Source of the DNA: Bacillota bacterium
GTDB lineage: Bacteria > Bacillota > Clostridia > Oscillospirales > Oscillospiraceae
DNA length: 19,746 nt
Assembly (NCBI GenBank): GCA_029268085.1
Contig: JAJUHD010000023.1
Location: 1 to 19,746, forward strand
Direction: 5' to 3'
The notes beneath the pieces are model-generated. The model was not told the origin of the DNA and made no database searches. It saw only the letters and a list, made by a program, of their open reading frames with translations. This document shows positions 7,881 to 13,557 of the stretch, in pieces (position 1 is the first letter of the stretch; each line of letters starts with the position of its first letter). The position numbers were made by a program, and so were the translations under genes.

Positions 7881-7893
7881 TCCCGTTTTTAAG

Positions 7894-8451
7894 TTATGCC
7901 TTCCGGCCCGAGAGCAGGTCGGAGGTGTTTTCCGCCAAAAATTCGCGGATGAATTTTGATACTTTGGGGTCGTTCAGCTCGATACCGTCCAGTATACGCC
8001 GAAATTCCCGCGTATCCAGAACAATCTCCGCGTCCTCAAAGCGGCGAGTGTAAATAAAATCGATCTGCGGATTGCAGTGGATAAGCGAAAGCATCGTCTC
8101 GTTAATGTCTCCCAAAGGCATAAGGTCGATGCTGGAAAGGACAAATTCGGCCTTAACGACCGTACCCTTTCCGACATCGCTTCTGATATCAAGCTTTCCG
8201 CCGGTGAGCTCCGCCGCCATTTTGAAAAACGGCACGCCCAGACCAACCTTCCTCGTCGTGCGGGTGGTATAAAAGGGGTCGGTGACGTTTTTGACCTGCT
8301 CTGGCGTCATTCCGCAGCCGTTGTCCGAAATGGTGACCGTAAGAAGGTCGGCATCCGGTTTTTCATCAACGGTGATTTCAATAAGAGAAGCGCCTGCGCG
8401 AACGGAATTTTCCGCCACGTCCAGTATGTTCATGGAAAGCTCCTGCATCAT
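7894..8451 (-). CDS. HATPase-domain protein (histidine-kinase-like ATPase, no phosphoacceptor domain)
   Basis: 185 residues. A GHKL ATPase domain fills the N-terminal 105 residues: N-box DVAENS (Glu14, Asn15), G1 DNGCGM (43-48), F-box-like DPFYTT (58-63), G2 GLGVPF (70-75) and GKGT (94-97). There is no sensor domain, membrane segment or DHp histidine domain before it. The last 75 residues are not recognised and contain IHCNPQIDFIYTRR. Position between hydC and the small ferredoxin gene is typical of clostridial hyd operons, but the role is unsettled: it may bind ATP and act as a kinase or partner-switching protein on a hydrogenase regulator. GGAGG lies 7 bases before the ATG. Confidence 0.82.
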   Translation of the reverse strand: MMQELSMNILDVAENSVRAGASLIEITVDEKPDADLLTVTISDNGCGMTPEQVKNVTDPFYTTRTTRKVGLGVPFFKMAAELTGGKLDIRSDVGKGTVVKAEFVLSSIDLMPLGDINETMLSLIHCNPQIDFIYTRRFEDAEIVLDTREFRRILDGIELNDPKVSKFIREFLAENTSDLLSGRKA

Positions 8452-8478
8452 TGCGCCGCCTCCGCGAATCTGAGGTGT

Positions 8479-8970
8479 TTATTCGTACTTTGCCAAGATC
8501 CCGTTGATCTGATCGGGAGTGACCTTTCCGTAAACGTCGTCGTTGATTGTTAAAACCGGAGCAAGACCGCATGCTCCGAGGCACCTGCAGGCATCCAGCG
8601 AGAACTTGCCGTCCTTCGTACAGCCGCCGTCCTCGACGCCCAGCTTATCTTTTATCTTATCATAAATTTCGCCGGAACCCTTGACGTAGCAGGCTGTGCC
8701 GAGACATACGGAGATCGCATACTTGCCCTTGGGATTGAAGGTGAACTGAGAATAGAAGGTGGCGACGCTGTAGACGCTTTCCGTGGATATGCCCAGCTCG
8801 GAAGCGATCACCTCGATCACCTGTTCGGGCAGATAACCATAGATTTCCTGCGCGACCTGCAGAATCTGGACCAGCGAATGGTCACCATGCAGGGACGCAA
8901 TGCTTTCCCGCAGCTTCTTGTCTTGTTCCGGTGTTCCGACAATAGCAGCCGTGCATGTTTTGCATGACAT
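8479..8970 (-). CDS. hydC: NuoE-like [2Fe-2S] subunit HydC of the [FeFe] hydrogenase
   Basis: 163 residues, typical for the NuoE/HydC 24-kDa family. An N-terminal helical region carries GYLPEQ and SVATFYSQF, the family signature. The thioredoxin-like [2Fe-2S] domain has Cys89 and Cys94 (VCLGTAC) and Cys130 and Cys134 (CLGAC). The N-terminus has two extra cysteines (MSCKTC) of unknown use. It should pass electrons between HydB and the rest of the complex. It is the first gene of the minus-strand hyd operon, with GGAGG 7 bases before the ATG, and sits about 140 nt downstream of the predicted transcription start. Confidence 0.93.
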   Translation of the reverse strand: MSCKTCTAAIVGTPEQDKKLRESIASLHGDHSLVQILQVAQEIYGYLPEQVIEVIASELGISTESVYSVATFYSQFTFNPKGKYAISVCLGTACYVKGSGEIYDKIKDKLGVEDGGCTKDGKFSLDACRCLGACGLAPVLTINDDVYGKVTPDQINGILAKYE

Positions 8971-9026
8971 TTGTGTTTCCTCCAGTTTATTAAATATTAT
9001 TTTAACAAATTCCCAGCCGAAAAGTT

Positions 9027-9044
9027 GCCGAACTCCAATTCGGC
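9027..9044 (-). repeat. Hairpin in the hydC leader
   Basis: GCCGAA (9027-9032) and TTCGGC (9039-9044) form a perfect 6-bp stem with a 6-nt loop. In the minus-strand transcript a further CGGC-containing copy of the 3' arm follows closely (near 9016-9020), so an alternative pairing is possible. Only a weak T-run follows. Confidence 0.45.
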
Positions 9045-9091
9045 CCTATTTATATCACAGCCGCAGCAGCAGAACTGCGTTATGACATTCG

Positions 9092-9106
9092 CGATATAAT
9101 ATATCG
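9092..9106. promoter_or_regulatory. Palindrome CGATATA-A-TATATCG, candidate operator at the hyd promoter
   Basis: A perfect 7-bp inverted repeat with a single central base, placed just downstream of the predicted start of the minus-strand transcript (-10 at 9117-9122). A protein bound here would block or modulate the hyd promoter. The regulator is unknown. Confidence 0.45.
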
Positions 9107-9116
9107 ACAGCAGTTT

Positions 9117-9122
9117 ATTATA
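9117..9122 (-). promoter_or_regulatory. Extended -10 promoter of the hyd operon
   Basis: On the minus strand TG-T-TATAAT is present (TATAAT at 9122-9117), an extended -10 element. The -35 region (9140-9145, TAGCAA) is poor, as expected for an extended -10 or activated promoter. Transcription should begin near 9110. Confidence 0.55.
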
Positions 9123-9129
9123 ACATAAT

Positions 9130-9175
9130 ACAATATGTTTTGCTATACAAACTTGCACATTTTTCGACATATTGT
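9130..9175. repeat. 9-bp inverted repeat between the divergent promoters
   Basis: ACAATATGT (9130-9138) and its exact reverse complement ACATATTGT (9167-9175) are 28 bp apart. One arm falls in the -35/-10 spacer of the minus promoter; the other lies about 11 bp upstream of the plus promoter -35. Confidence 0.5.
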
Positions 9176-9186
9176 TTTATGTATCA

Positions 9187-9216
9187 TTGTGTTTGCCGAT
9201 GCCGTTGTGCTATAAT
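9187..9216 (+). promoter_or_regulatory. Promoter of the sensory (DRTGG/HydS-like) operon
   Basis: TTGTGT (9187-9192), an 18-bp spacer and TATAAT (9211-9216), the latter preceded by TG at 9208-9209 as an extended -10. The start would be near 9223, giving a leader of about 120 nt. Confidence 0.65.
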
Positions 9217-9248
9217 CAGATTAAGAAAATCAAAAGCTTTGAACTACC

Positions 9249-9290
9249 TAAAAACTGCAATAAAAACTGCATCAAAAATGTGACATTTTT
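9249..9290 (+). repeat. Tandem 11-bp repeats and a hairpin in the sensory-operon leader
   Basis: TAAAAACTGCA occurs at 9249-9259 and again at 9261-9271, a 12-bp period. Directly after it, AAAAATG-TGA-CATTTTT (9274-9290) forms a perfect 7-bp stem. Just beyond, ACAA-ACGC-TTGT (9292-9303) is a further small dyad. Confidence 0.5.
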
Positions 9291-9344
9291 AACAAACGCT
9301 TGTAAACTGACAAATCAATACTCACCGTTATAGGGGGAATATCT

Positions 9345-9698
9345 ATGCTAATCAGAGACATACAGAGGATACTGGACGCTCAGCTTCTTACGGGCGAAGA
9401 GCTTCTGGACATTGAGGTGCGCACAGCCTGCGGAAGCGATATGATGAGCGACGTGCTCGCCTTCGTCAAGGATCAGGCGGTTCTGATAACGGGGCTTCTG
9501 AACCAGCAGGCGATCCGCACCGCGGCGATGATGGATATGGTTTGCGTCGTGTTCGTTCGCGGAAAGGTGCCCGGGGAGGACATCCTTAAAGCCGCAAAGG
9601 AGAACGGGATCGCCGTCATGACGACGACGCACAGGATGTTTACCACCTGCGGCCTGCTCTATCAGGCGGGGCTGGACGGAGGGTGTCATATAAAATGA
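9345..9698 (+). CDS. DRTGG-domain protein, first copy
   Basis: 117 residues, filled by one DRTGG domain, the alpha/beta module also found at the front of some phosphotransacetylases and in HPr-kinase-like proteins. Visible are GSDMMSDVLAF, a strand VLITG, the conserved AIRTAAMMDMVCVVFV region and GIAVMTTTHRMF. Cysteines at 29, 67 and 102 are present, with no clear metal motif. No enzyme activity is known for isolated DRTGG domains; ligand binding or partner docking is the usual guess. It is the first gene of the operon, with GGGGG 7 bases before its ATG. Its TGA overlaps the next ATG, so the two are translationally coupled. A second DRTGG gene lies beyond the hydrogenase homologue. Confidence 0.82.
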   Translation: MLIRDIQRILDAQLLTGEELLDIEVRTACGSDMMSDVLAFVKDQAVLITGLLNQQAIRTAAMMDMVCVVFVRGKVPGEDILKAAKENGIAVMTTTHRMFTTCGLLYQAGLDGGCHIK

Positions 9699-10126
9699 GT
9701 GAAAACAGCCTGCATTACCATTATATCGTGCCCGGTGATGATTTTACACAGGCAGGAATGGCGTCCAGTGCTGTGAAAAAAACTCTCAAGCAACTGGGGA
9801 TTGACCCCGTGTCGGTAAGGAAGCTGTCCATCTCTCTTTATGAGGGCGAGATCAATATGGTGATCCATGCCGGCGGGGGAGAGATCGATGTCTGGATCGA
9901 CGATGAAAAGATTGTCGCTGAGCTCGTAGACCGCGGGCCGGGAATTGCGGATATCGAGCTTGCCATGCAGGAAGGCTGGTCGACAGCCTCCGAGCAGGTG
10001 AGGGGTCTGGGCTTCGGAGCCGGAATGGGACTGCCTAACATGAAGAAATACTCCGACGAACTCATTATCGACAGCACAGTGGGCGTCGGTACAAAAGTGA
10101 CTATCGTAGTCAATACCAGAAAATAA
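9695..10126 (+). CDS. RsbW/SpoIIAB-like anti-sigma ATPase
   Basis: 143 residues from the ATG at 9695. A GHKL ATPase of the anti-sigma kinase type: N-box Glu50 and Asn54 (SLYEGEINMVIHA), G1 DRGPGI (79-84), G2 GFGAGMGLPNM (106-116) and VGT (131-133). Relatives bind sigma factors or anti-sigma antagonists and phosphorylate the latter on serine. No partner gene of the sigma or STAS type is visible in this window, so the target is unknown. The ATG overlaps the TGA of the DRTGG gene (ATGA) and GGAGGG lies upstream; a GTG at 9683 falls inside that ribosome binding site and is not preferred. Confidence 0.85.
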   Translation: MSENSLHYHYIVPGDDFTQAGMASSAVKKTLKQLGIDPVSVRKLSISLYEGEINMVIHAGGGEIDVWIDDEKIVAELVDRGPGIADIELAMQEGWSTASEQVRGLGFGAGMGLPNMKKYSDELIIDSTVGVGTKVTIVVNTRK

Positions 10127-10145
10127 CTAACTCTGGAGGCTAAAA

Positions 10146-11462
10146 ATGGCTGAGTATTTTCACTCCGTTACGCTGGACAAGGACGCCTGCCGCGGGTGCA
10201 TAACCTGTGTCAAGCGCTGTCCGACGGAGGCGATCCGCGTCCGAAACGGAAAGGCGCAGATTATTAAGGAGCGCTGCATCGACTGCGGTGAGTGCATCCG
10301 CGTCTGTCCGCACCATGCCAAGCACGCTGTGACCGATCCGCTGACTTCAATCGAAAGATTTAAATATAAGGTTGTTCTTCCGCCGCCGTCTCTTTTCGGA
10401 CAGTATAAGAGGCAGGAGGATCTTGAGCTCATCCGCGCAGCTCTTTGCAAGCTGGGCTTTGACGCGGTCTATGAGGTCGCAGCGGCGGCTGAGCTGGTTT
10501 CAGACGCGACTCGCCGATTGCTCGATGAGGGAAGACTAATAAAGCCCGTTATCTCTTCCGCCTGTCCCGCTGTACTTAGGTTAATTCGCATACGTTTCCC
10601 GCACCTGCTCGGGAATGTGCTGCCGCTTTCCGCTCCGATGGAGGTTGCAGCCCGCCTCGCCCGAGAAATGGCTGTAGAGGTCTCGGGACTAAAGCCGGAG
10701 GAAATCGGTATAGTGTTCATTACCCCGTGCCCAGCCAAAGCCACGGCAATTAAGAATCCGATGGGTACGGAAAAAAGCGGAGTGGATTTGGCGGTATCGG
10801 TAAGCGAGATATATCCTTCCCTGCTCGCTGCGATGAATAAATGCTCGAAGGAAGGCACTGGACCCGATACCTCGCAGTCAGGCCGTACGGGCTTGAGCTG
10901 GGGCAACAGCGGCGGAGAGGCTGCGGCAACCTTTACGGTACGATATCTCGCGGCGGATGGAATCGAGAATGTTATCAAGGTACTTGAGGAGATGGAGGAC
11001 GACCGTCTTTCCGATCAGGACTTTGTCGAACTCAACGCCTGCCCCGCAGGCTGCGTGGGCGGCGTGCTGAACATAGAAAATCCATATGTGGCGGCAACAA
11101 GGATGAAGCATCTTCGGAACTATCGCCCCGTTGCGTGCAACAACATATCGGGGAAAGAAATCCCGAAAGAGCTGCTCTGGGACGCACAGGTCAAGCCCAT
11201 AGCGGCTTTGCGGCTCGATCCGCTGCCGGAGCGGTCACTTGAGATGATGCGCGAAATAGATAGGATCGAATCGAAACTTTACGGGCTCGACTGCGGCTCC
11301 TGCGGAGCTCCGAGCTGCCGCGCGCTAGCGGAGGATATTGTTCTCGGTTATTCGACGGAAGACGCCTGCATCTATCTTCTAAAGGACAAGGTCGAAGCCG
11401 TAAGATCCAGTATGCTGTCGCTGAATATCAACAGCAGAGACAAAAGCGGGGAGAGCAAATGA
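10146..11462 (+). CDS. Sensory-type [FeFe] hydrogenase homologue (group D-like, HydS-like)
   Basis: 438 residues. An N-terminal two-cluster ferredoxin (Cys15/18/21/25 and 44/47/50/54) is followed by a shortened H-cluster domain. Four H-cluster cysteines are retained: Cys140 in SSACPAV, Cys195 in TPCPAK, and Cys299 and Cys303 in NACPAGCVGG. The proton-transfer Cys of the first motif is Ala139, the Glu of the second motif is lost, and the GGGxP end of the third motif is altered. A C-terminal FeS domain adds Cys383/386/391/408 (DCGSCGAPSC). There is no PAS domain. These features match group D putative H2 or redox sensors and not a high-turnover enzyme. TGGAGG lies 7 bases before the ATG; the gene ends in an ATGA overlap with the second DRTGG gene. 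Confidence 0.9.
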   Translation: MAEYFHSVTLDKDACRGCITCVKRCPTEAIRVRNGKAQIIKERCIDCGECIRVCPHHAKHAVTDPLTSIERFKYKVVLPPPSLFGQYKRQEDLELIRAALCKLGFDAVYEVAAAAELVSDATRRLLDEGRLIKPVISSACPAVLRLIRIRFPHLLGNVLPLSAPMEVAARLAREMAVEVSGLKPEEIGIVFITPCPAKATAIKNPMGTEKSGVDLAVSVSEIYPSLLAAMNKCSKEGTGPDTSQSGRTGLSWGNSGGEAAATFTVRYLAADGIENVIKVLEEMEDDRLSDQDFVELNACPAGCVGGVLNIENPYVAATRMKHLRNYRPVACNNISGKEIPKELLWDAQVKPIAALRLDPLPERSLEMMREIDRIESKLYGLDCGSCGAPSCRALAEDIVLGYSTEDACIYLLKDKVEAVRSSMLSLNINSRDKSGESK

Positions 11463-11794
11463 AAGTAAAAGATCTGTGCGAAGAACTCGGATGGGAACTG
11501 ACTACCGGCGATGGTGAGCGTGAGATAACAGGCGGCATTTACTGCTGCGATCTCCTGTCTATCGTCATGGGCAGGGCGCCTGCCGGAAGCCTTTGGATTA
11601 CAGTGATGGGAAATGTAAATACGATGGCGGTGGCGGCTCTGACCGATACCGCCTGCGTTGTCGTCGCCGAGAGTATGCCGCTCGATGCGGAAGCCCTTGA
11701 GGGCGCGAAGAAAGGCAATATCACTGTACTGCGGACCAAGCAGCCGGTGTTTGAGGCAGCCCTTTCGGCGGCGACCGCGATGAAGCTTAAGTAA
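11459..11794 (+). CDS. DRTGG-domain protein, second copy
   Basis: 111 residues, one DRTGG domain: ITGGIYCCDLLSIVMG, then SLWITVMGNVNTMAVAAL and ACVVVAES, closing with NITVLRTKQPVFEAA. It aligns along its length with the first copy (for example SIVMG with SDVLA, and the ACVVV strand with MVCVVFV) but is clearly diverged, so the pair is an old duplication or two distinct orthologues that work together. It overlaps the end of the hydrogenase homologue by four bases (ATGA). The role is unknown; the two copies flanking a sensory hydrogenase suggest they form or modulate its output. No extra domain or membrane segment is seen. Confidence 0.82.
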   Translation: MKVKDLCEELGWELTTGDGEREITGGIYCCDLLSIVMGRAPAGSLWITVMGNVNTMAVAALTDTACVVVAESMPLDAEALEGAKKGNITVLRTKQPVFEAALSAATAMKLK

Positions 11795-11828
11795 CTCTGT
11801 TATTAAGGATAAAGGGGGCGAATGAGCC

Positions 11829-12551
11829 GTGCCGCGTTTTGCTTATGACCTGCATATACACAGTTGCCTGTCACCCTGCGGCGATGCGCTAATGACTCCT
11901 CCGAATATCGTCAATATGGCATATATTAAGGGGCTAGACATTATAGCTGTCACCGACCACAACAGCGCCAGAAATGTCCGGGCGGTGATGCGCGCAGCAG
12001 AGGCCCTGCCGCTGACGGTGATACCCGGAATCGAGGTGACGACTGCGGAGGAAATCCACGCCGTCTGCCTTTTTCCGGATGCGGACAGCGCTGAGAAGGC
12101 GGGTGAGGAGCTTGAAAAGCACCTGCCGCCGGTAAAGAACCGCCCCGAATACTTCGGGGAGCAGATCATCATGGACGAAAATGAGGAGGTTACGGGAACG
12201 TTCCCGCTGCTCCTGCCGAACGCGCTGGACGTGTCTATTGACGCGTTGCAGGCTCTTATAGGCAGTTTTGGCGGCTTCTGCTATCCAGCGCATATCGACC
12301 GCTCCTCGAACAGCATCATCGCCGTGTTCGGCGAGGTGCCGCCCGAACCGGAATTTGCGTCTCTCGAGGTGCATGATCCGCAGCGCTTTTTTGAAAACGT
12401 GGAAAATTCGCGCTATAGGGAAGGATTCAATATCGTTACGTCGTCCGATGCGCACAGGCTTCAGGACATTTCAGAGAGGGAACATTTCCTTGAGCTTCGT
12501 GAGCCGAGCTTCGATTGTCTGCGCGGGGCACTTTGTTCCCGTTTGCTATGA
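11829..12551 (+). CDS. PHP-domain phosphoesterase
   Basis: 240 residues with the four PHP motifs: DLHIH (His9, His11), TDHNS (Asp43, His44), GIEV (Glu69) with His77, and CYPAHIDR (His155) followed by SSDAHR (Asp207, His209). All expected metal ligands for a trinuclear-type hydrolase are in place. Relatives cleave phosphate esters or nucleotides; the substrate here is unknown. The start is GTG at 11829 with GGGGG 9 bases upstream; the nearby ATG at 11822 is out of frame and closes at once. It lies 34 bases after the second DRTGG gene and is the last gene of the operon. The position suggests it may hydrolyse a signal or intermediate made or sensed by the module, which is inference. Confidence 0.87.
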   Translation: MPRFAYDLHIHSCLSPCGDALMTPPNIVNMAYIKGLDIIAVTDHNSARNVRAVMRAAEALPLTVIPGIEVTTAEEIHAVCLFPDADSAEKAGEELEKHLPPVKNRPEYFGEQIIMDENEEVTGTFPLLLPNALDVSIDALQALIGSFGGFCYPAHIDRSSNSIIAVFGEVPPEPEFASLEVHDPQRFFENVENSRYREGFNIVTSSDAHRLQDISEREHFLELREPSFDCLRGALCSRLL

Positions 12552-12772
12552 AACAAAACGAAAATTTGTTTCTTTTGTTTCGTGCAAATTGTATTTTACA
12601 ACAAAGATTACTGCTTGTCAAAGCGTGATGTTTTGTTGCAAATCACAAATTGATATTTTTGTAACAAAAGATAAAAACAATACACATGTATTATAAAAAA
12701 ATAACACATTTCATAAAAAAATCGGTGGAAAGGGATGGAATAATAGTCACGTTGCGGTGGATAAAAGGATTA
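12552..12772. other. AT-rich gene-free stretch after the PHP gene
   Basis: No supported gene. A long A/T hairpin follows the PHP stop: GAAACAAAA (12550-12558) with TTTTGTTTC (12573-12581), plus an inner GAAA/TTTC stem. It lacks a clean U-tract, so its role as terminator is doubtful. The rest is strongly AT-rich with no convincing promoter. Confidence 0.5.
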
Positions 12773-12810
12773 AGAACAGCCTCGAAAGCATACGCTTTCG
12801 AGGCTGTTCT
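12773..12810 (-). terminator. Strong hairpin terminator of the MntP-like gene
   Basis: A perfect 17-bp stem (12773-12789 with 12794-12810) and an ATAC loop, starting four bases beyond the stop of the minus-strand gene. On that strand it is followed by TTAATCCTTTT, a moderate U-tract. Confidence 0.75.
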
Positions 12811-12814
12811 GGCA

Positions 12815-13354
12815 TCAAAGCACACCGAAGACGCTTAGAATTCCGACGGAGATAAGAAGCAATCCGGTCACAAAATCGACTGAGAGGCCGGAATGCTTCA
12901 CGAGCCTTCCGCCGAGAGCCATGGCCAAAAGGTTTACTGGCATCGAAATAACGATAAAGAGAAGGAGAAGGAGGGGGGCGTTTCCGCCGAAAGTGCCGGT
13001 ACCGACACTGACCCCGCCTGCGAGATCTTCGATTCCTGCGCCCAAAAGGATAAGAAAAATGTTCGTCTGCGAAAGGCTTCCGCTTGGATGACTTAAAGAC
13101 TTTTGAACGATACGCCAGCCGACTCCTATCAGTATCGCGGCGCTGATATATCTGCTGACAGATCCGGCTATCTCATTCAGTGCGCTTCCGAGCAGGAAGC
13201 CTGCAAGTGATACTGCGCAATGCAGAAGCGCGAATATTAGAACCAACAGCACTCTGTCGGTTGCTGTATAGACCCTCGCTCCGAGATCGACGGACAATAT
13301 TGCAATCTCAAGATTAAGCGTTGTAACGAGCAAAGCTATTCCGAGAATATTCAA
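12815..13354 (-). CDS. MntP/YtaF-like (DUF204) membrane protein
   Basis: About 179 residues, with six hydrophobic segments and a two-repeat look. The second repeat shows GIEDLAGGVSVGTG, which resembles the conserved acidic site of MntP manganese exporters and the related YtaF sporulation proteins. In the first repeat the usual Asp of ALDAFA is replaced in VTTLNLEIAILS, so transport of Mn is uncertain. The start is unsure: TTG at 13354 has AGGTGA 5 bases upstream and is preferred, while TTG at 13369 would add five residues but has no ribosome binding site. It stands alone between the PHP and tex genes and carries its own strong terminator. A general cation or membrane protein call is safer than mntP. 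Confidence 0.55.
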   Translation of the reverse strand: MNILGIALLVTTLNLEIAILSVDLGARVYTATDRVLLVLIFALLHCAVSLAGFLLGSALNEIAGSVSRYISAAILIGVGWRIVQKSLSHPSGSLSQTNIFLILLGAGIEDLAGGVSVGTGTFGGNAPLLLLLFIVISMPVNLLAMALGGRLVKHSGLSVDFVTGLLLISVGILSVFGVL

Positions 13355-13369
13355 GTGTCTCACCTGCAA

Positions 13370-13557
13370 AAATCAAGTATACAGAAACTCGGCATACTTA
13401 ATGCTTATTCGCAGGGAAACCGAATAATTCGCCGAATAGAAATTTGATAAAAAACAGATATCTTACAATAAAATAAATATGTCCTAAAGCTGATAAGCCG
13501 GTTGTACGACAACGGTATGCCATAATGGAACAGTATAACGGCGGTAAACGTATCAGA
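13370..13557. other. Intergenic stretch between tex and the MntP-like gene
   Basis: 188 bp without a gene. It contains a cluster of ATTCG/CGAAT half-sites, including the perfect dyad CGAAT-A-ATTCG (13421-13431) and a further CGAATA at 13433-13438. These could be operator sites for the minus-strand gene. No clear promoter could be fixed. Confidence 0.35.

Larger units (their letters stand above)
8971..9344. promoter_or_regulatory. Divergent control region between the hydABC and sensory operons
   Basis: A 374-bp gene-free stretch holding two outward promoters, two long untranslated leaders and several dyads, listed as separate entries. No open frame with a ribosome binding site was seen. It is markedly more AT-rich than its flanks. 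Confidence 0.75.

Noticed and set aside
7864..7890. Intrinsic terminator between the HATPase and (2Fe-2S) genes
   Set aside because: The T-run lies on the plus-strand side of the hairpin, while the operon runs on the minus strand; it is kept only as a hairpin.
8988..9009. Possible Rex operator near the hydC start
   Set aside because: Only the right half (TTAACAA) matches; the left half differs at most positions from TTGTTAA.
12550..12581. Terminator directly after the PHP gene
   Set aside because: The stem is almost entirely A/T and no U-tract follows, so it is mentioned only as a hairpin.
12268..12696. Plus-strand open frame across the end of the PHP gene
   Set aside because: Its first part is the PHP gene in another frame and the rest is AT-rich low-complexity sequence with no ribosome binding site.
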